Of a DNA stretch of 64,000 bases, positions 26,989 to 36,194 are shown in pieces. The first letter of the stretch is position 1, and the number at the start of each line of letters is the position of its first letter. The position numbers and the translations under genes were made by a program. Below the pieces are notes generated by a model that made no database searches, had not been told where the DNA came from, and saw nothing but the letters and a program-made list of their open reading frames with translations. The DNA comes from Draconibacterium sediminis (GTDB lineage: Bacteria; Bacteroidota; Bacteroidia; Bacteroidales; Prolixibacteraceae): the NCBI RefSeq assembly GCF_000949475.1, contig NZ_JRHC01000002.1, forward strand, positions 310,001-374,000, read 5' to 3'.

Positions 26989-28416
26989 CTAATAGTTTTC
27001 CTTTAGCAGAATAAAAAGTTGTTCAATTTCCTTGATCAATGCACTGTGCGAACCACCAAAATGGTTAAACATAAACGAGAATACCAGTTTGTGACCTTTA
27101 TCGGTGGTAAGGTAGCCCGAATAACAACGTACACGAGTCATTGAGCCGCTTTTTGCCTGTAAGGTTTTCCCGGGAAGTTTTTCGGTATCGAAACGTTTAA
27201 AAGTTCCCTTGCCCGCAACAGGTAACGACTCCACAAAAGCATCGTTTGATGCCATTCGTGTTAAAAAACGGGTAAAGAACGCTGGAGACACCGCATTAAA
27301 GTGCGACAGTCCGCTGCCGTCTTCCATAAAAATGTTTTCCATGCTTAGTCCCTGCTCTTCCCAATAGTTTTCTACCAGGTCAATAGCATCATTTCGATTT
27401 CCCAATCCATTTTTTTCAACAGCAATTTGTTTCAAAAAATGCTCGGCAAACAGGTTTACACTTTCATAGTTAAGTACCTCTGCAATTTCTGCTAATGTTG
27501 GCGATTCCTGGGTATAAATCAACGTTGTTTTATCGCTCACATTATTCCCGAAGCGTGTTTCGCCATCCACAAAAACACCTTCAGCTAAAAGATTTTGTAA
27601 GAATGCGGCAGCCAAAATCTCTTCAGGAGCAGGGACAGATGCTTTAATTGTGAAAGCTTTACGGTTCCGAGGAATGGTACCACGAATTATTCTGTGTTTG
27701 TCAAAAGGGCCGCCAAAAACATAGGCGTTGTCGCTGTTATTATCCGCCGAAAGTACTTCGTTATCGATTTGCAGACCATCAATCTTCGGATAGGTTTGAA
27801 TCACCTTTGTGAGTTTTCCTTCCTTTTTTGGCGATGAAAATGTTATTCGGTACATATTATCAAATACAGTAAAAGCATTGGGTCCGGCGCCGTAATAATT
27901 GCCAATATCGCCCCATACCCAGCTGTCAGGAATTCGTTCGGTGTCGTAAATTCCACCGTCGAGAATTAAATTGCCTTTTACTTTTTTTATGCCCGAAGCT
28001 TTTACCTGTTTGGCCCAGTTTTTCAGAAACTCAAAATAATGATCCTGAAAATATTCCGATCCCAAAGCCGGATCTGCCCCGCCAATCAATACTAAATCAC
28101 CATCTAAAACGCCTTCTTTATCAATCTTTCCGGAGTACGCAATTTGTGTTTTAAAACGGTAATCAGCCCCTAAAATTTCCAAAGCAGTTCCCGAAGTGAT
28201 CATCTTCATGGTTGAAGCCGGAACCAACAATTTTTCAGAATTCAGGCTATAAACCGTTTCGTCCGAATTGAGGTCGACCACATTCATTCCAACCGAAGCA
28301 TTTTTGTAATCTTCTTGCTGAAGAAGTGTTTCAATAGCTGATTTAAAACTGTTTTGAGCGAGGATCTGCCCGCTAAAAATCAGAAGAAAAAGTAGAGAAA
28401 AATATCGTACCTGCAT
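26989..28416 (-). CDS. dacB: D-alanyl-D-alanine carboxypeptidase/endopeptidase (PBP4/DacB family)
   Basis: A 475-aa penicillin-binding protein of the S13 family, periplasmic, with a signal peptide to about residue 20 (SGQILAQ). Active-site motifs are STMK at 68-71 (Ser68 nucleophile, Lys71), SVN near 316 (NYESVNLF) and KSG near 419 (LQAKSGSM). It trims peptidoglycan cross-links or terminal D-Ala. Length and motif spacing agree with the family. It is divergently placed from crcB and upstream, on the same strand, of the eCIS operon, but a 276-bp gap with an inverted repeat argues against co-transcription. Confidence 0.92.
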   Translation of the reverse strand: MQVRYFSLLFLLIFSGQILAQNSFKSAIETLLQQEDYKNASVGMNVVDLNSDETVYSLNSEKLLVPASTMKMITSGTALEILGADYRFKTQIAYSGKIDKEGVLDGDLVLIGGADPALGSEYFQDHYFEFLKNWAKQVKASGIKKVKGNLILDGGIYDTERIPDSWVWGDIGNYYGAGPNAFTVFDNMYRITFSSPKKEGKLTKVIQTYPKIDGLQIDNEVLSADNNSDNAYVFGGPFDKHRIIRGTIPRNRKAFTIKASVPAPEEILAAAFLQNLLAEGVFVDGETRFGNNVSDKTTLIYTQESPTLAEIAEVLNYESVNLFAEHFLKQIAVEKNGLGNRNDAIDLVENYWEEQGLSMENIFMEDGSGLSHFNAVSPAFFTRFLTRMASNDAFVESLPVAGKGTFKRFDTEKLPGKTLQAKSGSMTRVRCYSGYLTTDKGHKLVFSFMFNHFGGSHSALIKEIEQLFILLKENY

Positions 28417-28526
28417 TTTTTACTATTTTTGAAAGCTTAAAAATAACAGATTGTTTGGCTTGGCTGTACAAATCGAAAATAATTTGTATGACAAATTCAA
28501 TCAATTAATATCAAAAAAACAAAAAC

Positions 28527-28910
28527 ATGCTGCGAACAATATTACTGGTTGGCACCGGAGGTTTTATCGGAAGTGTTTTACGTTACCTGGTTCAGATTTT
28601 TGTTGAGAAAGGGATGAGCACTACTTTTCCGTGGGGAACATTTGTAGCCAACATGGCCGGAAGTTTTATTATTGGTATCGTTTTCGCGCTGGCGCAAAAA
28701 GGCAACCTGCTGAACGCCGAGTGGCGTATGTTTTTAGCAGTTGGTTTTTGTGGCGGATTCACTACTTTTTCATCGTTTGCCTACAACAACCTCACGATGT
28801 TAAAAGAACAAACCTACGGACAATTTTTCCTGAACGTGGGCGGAAGTTTATTTTTTGGACTGCTGGCGGTGTACCTGGGTATGATTTTGGTGCGGGCAGT
28901 AATTCATTAA
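28527..28910 (+). CDS. crcB: CrcB/Fluc fluoride channel
   Basis: A 127-aa inner-membrane protein with four predicted hydrophobic helices. The family hallmarks are visible: GGFIGSVLRYLVQ near residues 11-23, PWGTFVANMAGSFIIG near 35-50 and GFCGGFTTFSSFAYNN near 73-88 (the Phe-box/Na-site region). Fluc channels export fluoride as dual-topology dimers. The 110-bp region upstream contains no recognisable fluoride riboswitch (no GGCGATGG-type core). A DUF190 gene, a frequent companion, lies 1.1 kb downstream beyond an opposing SDR gene. Confidence 0.93.
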   Translation: MLRTILLVGTGGFIGSVLRYLVQIFVEKGMSTTFPWGTFVANMAGSFIIGIVFALAQKGNLLNAEWRMFLAVGFCGGFTTFSSFAYNNLTMLKEQTYGQFFLNVGGSLFFGLLAVYLGMILVRAVIH

Positions 28911-28972
28911 AAAGTAAAATCCGGATCACAACAATGTAACCCGGATCTGTTCCTTATTAATTTTCTATACGA

Positions 28973-29842
28973 TTACTTTTTTACCCCATCCAGTTCGGCA
29001 ATCCCCATTCCTTCAAGCAATTCTTTTCTGATTGGATCAACCACATCATTTAATTTTTGCAGTCCAAAATCGAGGCCTCCAATGGTTCGTAACGGTCTTG
29101 TTCCGGGTTCCGCATTAATCAGATCTTCAAAAATCCGAACAATAATCATCGGATCTGTTGGTGCATTCTCATCGGCAAATAAATTCATTACATTCTGTGC
29201 AAAACCATCAGCAAACTCTTTTACATGCTGATAAGCCTGAGCCACTTCTTCGTTTTCGGCCTGAACAAGGTTTCCAAAAAATTTCGTTTCAAAAGGTCCG
29301 GGTTCTACAATGGCAACATCAATTCCAAAGGGTGCCAATTCATAACGCATGGCTTCGCTCAACCCTTCTACGCCCCATTTACTGGCATTATAAACGCCAA
29401 ATGCGGGAAACGCACCACGCCCGGCCACGGAACTCAGCTGAATGATAAGTCCTGACTTTTGCGCACGCATACCCGGCAGAACCGCCTGAGCCACGCGAAT
29501 ATTACCTACAATGTTTAAATCGAGCTGCGCCAATACAGCATCAGGAGAAAAGGCTTCCATTGCACCGCCATAACCTAAACCGGCATTATTGATCAAAACA
29601 TCGATAGTTGGCAGTTTTGCAGCTGCCGCCTTAACACTTTCATCTGAGGTAACATCCATTTCGAGCACCTCCATTTTGTAATTATTTGTTTTAGCAAACT
29701 CCTTAAGTTCAGCTGCCGGTTTCAAGTTTTTACTATCAACATTACGCATTGTGGCAATAACATGATGTCCTTTTTCAGCCAAATATTTAGCCGCCAAATA
29801 ACCGAAACCCGAACTGCAACCTGTAATTAAAATCTTTTTCAT
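28973..29842 (-). CDS. Classical SDR-family oxidoreductase
   Basis: A 289-aa NAD(P)-dependent short-chain dehydrogenase. TGCSSGFG at 7-14 is the Rossmann cofactor loop, NNAG sits at 85-88, and the catalytic set is Ser138, Tyr151 and Lys155 (YNASK). The C-terminus is somewhat longer than the 250-aa family norm. The substrate is not predictable. A 16-bp perfect palindrome 34 bp upstream of the start suggests control by a dimeric repressor. The gene is convergent with crcB. Confidence 0.88.
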   Translation of the reverse strand: MKKILITGCSSGFGYLAAKYLAEKGHHVIATMRNVDSKNLKPAAELKEFAKTNNYKMEVLEMDVTSDESVKAAAAKLPTIDVLINNAGLGYGGAMEAFSPDAVLAQLDLNIVGNIRVAQAVLPGMRAQKSGLIIQLSSVAGRGAFPAFGVYNASKWGVEGLSEAMRYELAPFGIDVAIVEPGPFETKFFGNLVQAENEEVAQAYQHVKEFADGFAQNVMNLFADENAPTDPMIIVRIFEDLINAEPGTRPLRTIGGLDFGLQKLNDVVDPIRKELLEGMGIAELDGVKK

Positions 29843-29876
29843 CTTGTAGTTTTTGGTGAGAAAATAGCTCTATTAA

Positions 29877-29892
29877 AATACCATATGGTATT
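29877..29892. promoter_or_regulatory. 16-bp palindrome, candidate operator of the SDR gene
   Basis: AATACCATATGGTATT is perfectly self-complementary and lies 34 bp upstream of the SDR start codon on the minus strand. This is a size and position typical for TetR-, MarR- or HxlR-type repressor sites. No regulator gene lies next to it. Confidence 0.45.
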
Positions 29893-30054
29893 ATTTTAAA
29901 ACATTCACTTCCAGACAATTGTTCAGCCATTAAAATTCTTATCTGAAAGAATCACCACTTAAAAATTCTGAGCTCCATAAATCCGTTCAATTTGAAACTA
30001 ATTAGCTCTGTTTTCTGTAAAACCTTGTAGTGAAAACCTAAAATTAACAACGCG

Positions 30055-30423
30055 ATGAAAACAACAGAAAAAACAGGAATCCTGAAGATCTACATTGGAG
30101 AATCGGATAAAATAAATGGCCGGGTGTTGTTTGAAGAAATTGTGTTTGAAGCACGAAATGCCGGTTTGGCCGGCGCCACCGTTTATAAAGGAATAATGTC
30201 GTTTGGTGCCAGCCACAGCATACACACCATGAAGATTTTTGCCTTGTCGAGCGATTTGCCCGTTACCATTGAAATAATCGATAACATTGACAAGATTGAC
30301 CGTTTTATTGAAAAGCTAAACCAAATACTTGACAACAGCCAGCGCGGTGGGCTGGTAACCTTCCAGGAACTGGATGTTGTTCGTTACGAAAAAGGGCTAA
30401 AATACCGCGAAGAATATCATTAA
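30055..30423 (+). CDS. DUF190 family protein
   Basis: A 122-aa soluble protein of the DUF190 (PII-like fold) family: ILKIYIGESDKINGRVLFEE near 9-28, AGLAGATVYKGIMSFGASH near 36-54 and the FALSSDLPVTIEIIDN segment near 61-76. DUF190 genes are often found beside crcB, and a modulatory role in fluoride handling has been suggested on that basis; no activity is proven. Here it is separated from crcB by a gene on the opposite strand, so it is not in the same operon. Confidence 0.88.
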   Translation: MKTTEKTGILKIYIGESDKINGRVLFEEIVFEARNAGLAGATVYKGIMSFGASHSIHTMKIFALSSDLPVTIEIIDNIDKIDRFIEKLNQILDNSQRGGLVTFQELDVVRYEKGLKYREEYH

Positions 30424-30727
30424 TACGCCATGCTTTCCCCCATCCTCTTTTTACTCTTTTGCAGCTGCAGATTATACCAATTTAAGTACGGCTGTTAATC
30501 ACATGAAACTCAAACAGCAATAAGCAATTCAAGACCTTTTAATCCTTTACTTTCAATACTTTAACTAAACGTTAATAAACAAAATGTAGTTTCCAATAAG
30601 CATTTTTAGTGGGTACTGTAGAACAATTATTTAATATTTTCACGCCGCAGTTAAGACAGACCTAAAAGCTCGGAATTTAGAGCCTATTTAGCTGTTTCAG
30701 CAAAAAAACCAGAAAATAAATATTAAT
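30424..30727. other. Non-coding spacer
   Basis: About 300 bp between the DUF190 and NifU-like genes. No ORF with coding character, hairpin terminator or full promoter pair was recognised. The promoter of the NifU-like/GGGtGRT pair must lie in it. Confidence 0.5.
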
Positions 30728-31420
30728 ATGAGTTTTACACACGAAGTTGAAGGTATGATTTGCGTTGCTAAGGGAGCAAATCATGGCCCGGCTCCAATTC
30801 CACAGGAAGGAAGTTGGACTAAAGCCAAAGAAGTTACAGACATTTCGGGTTTAACCCACGGTGTTGGTTGGTGTGCGCCACAGCAAGGTGCATGTAAATT
30901 AACATTGAACGTTAAAGAAGGAATTATTGAAGAGGCGTTGATTGAAACTATCGGTTGTACCGGTATGACTCACTCGGCTGCAATGGCTTCAGAAATTCTT
31001 CCCGGAAAAACAATCCTTGAAGCATTGAATACCGACCTTGTTTGTGATGCTATTAACACTGCAATGCGCGAGTTATTCCTTCAGATCGTTTACGGTCGTT
31101 CGCAAACTGCTTTCTCTGAAGGTGGTCTGCCAATTGGTGCCGGTCTTGAAGATTTAGGTAAAGGTTTACGTGGTGTTACCGGTACTTTGTACGGAACATC
31201 GGCAAAAGGACCTCGTTACCTTGAAGTAGCTGAAGGTTACGTTTCGAAAATCGGTTTGGATGCTGATAACGAAATTATCGGTTACGAGTTTGTTCAGCTT
31301 GGAAGAATGATGGACATGATTAAGTCGGGTAAAGATGCTAACGAAGCATTGAAAGAAGCTACCGGAACATACGGACGTTTCGCCGATGCAGTAAAAACCA
31401 TTGACCCACGTAAAGAATAG
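30728..31420 (+). CDS. NifU/IscU-like iron-sulfur scaffold protein paired with GGGtGRT
   Basis: A 230-aa protein related to Fe-S scaffold proteins. Three cysteines fall where IscU has its ligands: Cys56 (GACKLTL), Cys77 (IGCTGMTHSAA) and Cys106 (DLVCDAI); Cys12 and Cys49 are extra. A C-terminal half of about 100 residues (from residue 130) is unlike IscU. The next gene, GGGtGRT, starts 12 bp later behind a strong AGGAGG ribosome site, so the two form an operon. No cysteine desulfurase lies nearby. The pair is widespread in Bacteroidota and Firmicutes but its role is unknown to me. Confidence 0.8.
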   Translation: MSFTHEVEGMICVAKGANHGPAPIPQEGSWTKAKEVTDISGLTHGVGWCAPQQGACKLTLNVKEGIIEEALIETIGCTGMTHSAAMASEILPGKTILEALNTDLVCDAINTAMRELFLQIVYGRSQTAFSEGGLPIGAGLEDLGKGLRGVTGTLYGTSAKGPRYLEVAEGYVSKIGLDADNEIIGYEFVQLGRMMDMIKSGKDANEALKEATGTYGRFADAVKTIDPRKE

Positions 31421-31432
31421 GAGGAAAGAATT

Positions 31433-32425
31433 ATGCCATTATTTGAAAGTTACGATAGAAGGATTAAACAGATTGAAGCTGTTTTAAATTCATATGGAAT
31501 TGCTTCGGTAGAAGAAGCAAAACAAATTTGCGACGACAAAGGTGTTGATGTATACCAAATTGTAAAAGATACTCAGCCTATCGCATTCGAAAACGCAATG
31601 TGGGCTTATATCGTTGGTGCTGCAATTGCCATTAAAAAAGGCCAGACTGTGGCTTCAGAGATTGCTGCAACTTTAGGCGAAGGTTTACAGGCTTTCTGTA
31701 TTCCGGGATCGGTTGCTGACGACAGAAAAGTAGGTATCGGTCATGGTAACCTGGCTGCAATGTTGTTGCGCGAAGAAACTAAGTGTTTCGCACTGTTGGC
31801 TGGTCACGAATCATTCGCTGCCGCTGAAGGTGCAATTAAAATTGCCAACTTCGCTAACCGCGTTCGTAAAGAGCCTTTACGTGTAATCCTTAACGGATTA
31901 GGAAAAGACGCTGCAAAAATTATCTCACGTATCAACGGTTTTACTTACGTTCAAACTAAATTCGACTACGTTACAGGCGAAGTTGTAGAAGTTAGCCGTA
32001 AGCGTTATTCTGAAGGATTACGTGGCGAAGTAAACTGCTACGGTGCCGACGATGTACGCGAAGGTGTTGCTATTCTTCATAAAGAAGGTGTTGATGTATC
32101 GATTACCGGTAACTCAACTAACCCAACTCGTTTCCAGCACCCGGTTGCAGGTACGTACAAAAAAGAGTGTTTAGAGCAAGGTAAAAAATACTTCTCAGTT
32201 GCTTCTGGTGGTGGTACTGGTCGTACGCTTCACCCGGATAACATGGCTGCCGGTCCTGCTTCATACGGTATGACTGACACTATGGGACGTATGCACTCTG
32301 ATGCTCAGTTCGCCGGTTCTTCATCAGTTCCTGCTCACGTTGAGATGATGGGATTGATCGGAATGGGTAACAACCCGATGGTTGGTGCTTCTGTTGCTGT
32401 TGCAGTAGCAGTTTCGCAAGCTTAA
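31433..32425 (+). CDS. GGGtGRT family protein
   Basis: A 330-aa protein named after its conserved motif, here SGGGTGRTLHPDNMAAGPAS around residues 256-275. Other conserved-looking glycine-rich parts are VGIGHGNLAAMLL near 102-114, and the C-terminus GMGNNPMVGASVAVAVAVSQ. No membrane segment or signal peptide. It follows the NifU-like gene by 12 bp with AGGAGG 8-9 nt before the ATG, a rare strong Shine-Dalgarno for this phylum. Function is unknown; the partner suggests an Fe-S or sulfur-related role. The gene ends before a hairpin terminator at 32470. Confidence 0.85.
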   Translation: MPLFESYDRRIKQIEAVLNSYGIASVEEAKQICDDKGVDVYQIVKDTQPIAFENAMWAYIVGAAIAIKKGQTVASEIAATLGEGLQAFCIPGSVADDRKVGIGHGNLAAMLLREETKCFALLAGHESFAAAEGAIKIANFANRVRKEPLRVILNGLGKDAAKIISRINGFTYVQTKFDYVTGEVVEVSRKRYSEGLRGEVNCYGADDVREGVAILHKEGVDVSITGNSTNPTRFQHPVAGTYKKECLEQGKKYFSVASGGGTGRTLHPDNMAAGPASYGMTDTMGRMHSDAQFAGSSSVPAHVEMMGLIGMGNNPMVGASVAVAVAVSQA

Positions 32426-32469
32426 TTCAGATACCATTCGCAACAATTAGTTGTGAAAAAGATATAGCT

Positions 32470-32518
32470 AAGGCGCAAAGTTTAGGAGAAATCCATAGCT
32501 TTGTGCCTTTCTTTTTTA
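32470..32518 (+). terminator. Terminator after the NifU-like/GGGtGRT pair
   Basis: AAGGCGCAAAG (32470-32480) pairs with CTTTGTGCCTT (32499-32509) with one G-U pair, followed by TTCTTTTTT. It ends only 6 bp before the ATG of the next gene, so that gene depends on read-through or on a promoter inside the hairpin. Confidence 0.75.
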
Positions 32519-32523
32519 ATCAT

Positions 32524-32991
32524 ATGTGCGCGACTAAAAATACCACAAAAGAATTCATCATTGAGGAGGCACTAAATCATTTTGATGAAGGTTATGCCTG
32601 CTCGCAGTCGGTGTTACTTGCTTTTGCCGATCATTTTAAGCTGGATAAAACCATGGCCAAGCGCATTTCATCTACTTTTGGAGGAGGAATGGGCCGTTTA
32701 CGCGAAACTTGCGGAGCTGTAACGGGCGGTTTTATGGTATTGGGCCTGGCATTCGGTAACGAAGAACCAAAAGACCTGGACACCAAACTGAACAGCTACA
32801 CAAAAGTTCGCGAATTAAACAAACTGGTGGAGGATATTCACGGAACTACCAATTGCCGTCAACTGTTAATTAAACATGCTACCGAAACTGAGGTACAAGA
32901 CCGGAAACACCACAAAATTATTTGCCGGAAAGTGGTTGACGATGCCACTGCTCTTGTTTATGATATTCTGAAAGAAAATAACGAGATCTAG
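32524..32991 (+). CDS. C_GCAxxG_C_C family redox/metal protein
   Basis: A 155-aa protein of the C_GCAxxG_C_C family. Motif cysteines are visible in GYACSQSVLLAF near 18-29, ETCGAVTGGFMVLG near 60-73 (the CGAxxGG core) and TNCRQLL near 114-120. The family is found in anaerobes and is thought to bind a redox centre or metal; its reaction is unknown. Start is placed at ATG 32524; a frame extending to GTG at 32503 would begin inside the preceding terminator stem. It probably belongs functionally with the NifU-like/GGGtGRT pair. Confidence 0.8.
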   Translation: MCATKNTTKEFIIEEALNHFDEGYACSQSVLLAFADHFKLDKTMAKRISSTFGGGMGRLRETCGAVTGGFMVLGLAFGNEEPKDLDTKLNSYTKVRELNKLVEDIHGTTNCRQLLIKHATETEVQDRKHHKIICRKVVDDATALVYDILKENNEI

Positions 32992-33249
32992 TTAGGAACA
33001 CTCCTCCGGATTCGTACTATAACGTATACCACAGAAGAATAGTAATTCCTGTGACAAACTGATCTCAAACTACTCAGCTCCCCTCGCCCACTTAACACAT
33101 TATATTCTGAACCAATTTAATGATCTTAAATTCACATTAAAAAGGAGTAAACTATTTATCAATCTTCGTAATTTCGTGAAACAATTTAAGCGCCTCAGCG
33201 TTTACAATCCTGTAATTGCACTAGCAATCTTGAAAAGTTAAATAAATAA

Positions 33250-34560
<1,311 letters not shown>

Positions 34561-34580
34561 GAATACTTTGCGCTAAATAT

Positions 34581-34616
34581 AAAACCGTTCCGTCAACTGA
34601 TGGAGCGGTTTTTTTA
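34581..34616 (+). terminator. Rho-independent terminator of eno
   Basis: AAACCGTTCC and GGAGCGGTTT form a 10-bp stem (one G-U) around GTCAACTGAT, followed by a T7 run. It starts about 20 bp after the eno stop codon. Confidence 0.92.
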
Positions 34617-34680
34617 TGCTCAAAGTTAGGATAACGTTTAAACATGCAATCGAACTTATTGAGAGAAATCCTGAACGCTC

Positions 34681-34821
34681 TACCCTTTTGTCTGTCGACA
34701 TTTTCCCTTACAAAGGGAAAAAAGCTTTTTAACCAGGATATACGAAAATTTGTTGCGAGCTACCGGAGTTACCATCAACAGGCTCCCCTATTAAGGGGAG
34801 CTCCCGATAGGGTGAAGGGTA
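34681..34821. repeat. Intergenic hairpin element with terminal inverted repeats (MITE-like remnant)
   Basis: The ends TACCCTT (34681-34687) and AAGGGTA (34815-34821) are inverted copies. Inside are two perfect hairpins: TTTTCCCTT/AAGGGAAAA (34701-34721, 3-nt loop) and GCTCCCCT/AGGGGAGC (34782-34801, 4-nt loop). The A/T-flanked CCCT...AGGG style resembles the element at 52613-52668 and palindromic repeats common between genes in Bacteroidota. No coding capacity. Confidence 0.55.
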
Positions 34822-34967
34822 AAGCATAGCAGATAAAATGTAATGTTATTAGAGAAGCATAATTTTACTGACTCTTCGTTTTCTCACGAATAAAAATTAA
34901 TCGAATATCATTGAACAAACCACCCCACCTACTTGCTTTATTAGTAAGAATAATAAACTTACAGCGC

Positions 34968-35162
34968 ATGATAAAAAAAACAGGCCTATTCACCTTTTTA
35001 CTTTTGATTACAGCAGTTGCAATGGCACAGGCTCCGAGTGGAATTCCTACGGGCACCCCTGAGCCTTTGGAGTTGACCTTAACCAATATTATCGTTTTTA
35101 TTGTGCTGCCGGTAATAATCGTTATTCTTTATATTTACTGGCGACGTAACAGGCGAAAGTAA
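34968..35162 (+). CDS. Small single-pass membrane protein, unknown
   Basis: A 64-aa protein. ATG at 34968 begins a clear signal peptide (MIKKTGLFTFLLLITAVAMA, cleavage near AQA) and a longer upstream reading would bury it. After a short Pro/Gly linker comes one strong hydrophobic helix (IIVFIVLPVIIVILYIYW, about 41-58) with an RRNRRK tail, which would stay in the cytoplasm. Proteins of this type are common in Bacteroidota, without known function. It is convergent with the Mut7-C gene, 13 bp apart. Confidence 0.6.
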   Translation: MIKKTGLFTFLLLITAVAMAQAPSGIPTGTPEPLELTLTNIIVFIVLPVIIVILYIYWRRNRRK

Positions 35163-35175
35163 ATACGAAAGCCCC

Positions 35176-35943
35176 CTATTTTAATCCTTCAATCCACTTC
35201 AGAATCTTGCGGTAGTGTGTTCCATCCCAGTAAATCTGTCCGCAACCATCGCACTTCCAGAATTCGTTACACATCGAAAACGTATCTTCAGGAACTTTGT
35301 CTTTTACCTCTTCGGCATCAACTGCTGTTAAACTTCCGTTGCAATTGGAACAGCGTGAAAATGGCCGAAAGCTGTTCTGAAGTTGCAACCGTTCCACCAC
35401 CTCACGAAGTTGTTTTTGCGGATCGCTGTTGCGCACCCAGTAACCGTGTGTTGCTGCAGTATGTTTCAAAACGCCTTTATCGCGGGTTAAAATAATTCGC
35501 TTTTCAGCCACCGAGATTTGCACAATCTCATCATCCTCCAGGTTGTTGCGAAAAAGTGTATCAAATCCCAGCAAACGTAACTTCTGAGCCAGTTTCCCCA
35601 GGTTAACATCTACAACAAATCGGGTTTCACGCAAAGGTTTTGGGCGTAAACGAACCACAGGCGATATATCCATCGACTCAAAAACCGGATAAACGGAAAC
35701 GTGCTCCCCTCCTATCAGCAAAGTCTCAAAATCAACAGATACACCGTCAACCAATATTAAATCCACTTCAGTGTGCGGCACACCAATTGCTTCGATGCTG
35801 TTTTTCACCGATGGCGTCCCCGTAAAAGTATATTCAAACGGTTTTTTACGTTGATGAACAGGCAGAAAATCATTCAACTCTTCGTAAAACCGAAATATAC
35901 ACCTACGACTCAGTGCTTCATGATTTGTTGCTGATTCATTCAC
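35176..35943 (-). CDS. Mut7-C RNase-domain protein with N-terminal ubiquitin-like domain and zinc ribbon
   Basis: A 255-aa protein. Residues 1 to about 95 look like the small beta-grasp (Ub-Mut7C) domain. About 98-250 is the Mut7-C domain, a PIN-like nuclease fold: RFVVDVNLGKLAQKLRLLGF and the acidic IILTRDKGVLK segment, ending in a zinc ribbon with C-x2-C (CSNC) and C-x2-C (CDGC) pairs. RNase activity is predicted from the fold only. The start is GTG at 35943 with no ATG available near it. Upstream lies an array of four 20-bp repeats that may control it. Confidence 0.85.
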   Translation of the reverse strand: MNESATNHEALSRRCIFRFYEELNDFLPVHQRKKPFEYTFTGTPSVKNSIEAIGVPHTEVDLILVDGVSVDFETLLIGGEHVSVYPVFESMDISPVVRLRPKPLRETRFVVDVNLGKLAQKLRLLGFDTLFRNNLEDDEIVQISVAEKRIILTRDKGVLKHTAATHGYWVRNSDPQKQLREVVERLQLQNSFRPFSRCSNCNGSLTAVDAEEVKDKVPEDTFSMCNEFWKCDGCGQIYWDGTHYRKILKWIEGLK

Positions 35944-36050
35944 CCTGTTTTATTTTTATGGATACTTAATTTACAACTATTCCTTTAAGAAATCATTCCC
36001 CAACAACAATCGACTTACAGGTAGCTCTACTTTTTTTCCGGTTCTAAGTC

Positions 36051-36189
36051 TTAAACTAAAGTTTAAAGCCAAAAAACCGTCCGCTGAACGTTTAAACAAA
36101 CGTTTTAGCCCCGAAAGGAACATCCGACACCGTTTAAACAAAAGTTTAAGCCTCAAAATTGTTTTTTGCTTTAAAAGTTTGTTTAAGCC
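36051..36189. repeat. Four-copy 20-bp direct repeat array with about 40-bp period
   Basis: Copies at 36051-36070, 36091-36110, 36133-36152 and 36170-36189 approximate TTTAAACAAAAGTTTAAGCC; all end in AGCC. Start-to-start distances are 40, 42 and 37 bp. Copies 2 and 3 contain the palindrome GTTTAAAC (with the base before the unit). It lies in the 250-bp gap between an outer-membrane protein gene and the Mut7-C gene. A TTG-initiated reading of 73 codons across it is low-complexity and not considered a gene. Confidence 0.7.
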
Positions 36190-36194
36190 TGTAT

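Noticed and set aside
28417..28526. Fluoride riboswitch before crcB
   Set aside because: No conserved GGCGATGG-type core or matching pseudoknot arm was found in the 110-bp region.
32496..32503. TAGCTTTG as an independent promoter -7 box
   Set aside because: It is the right arm of the terminator stem and has no TTG box at 19-21 nt; kept only as a possibility in the findings.
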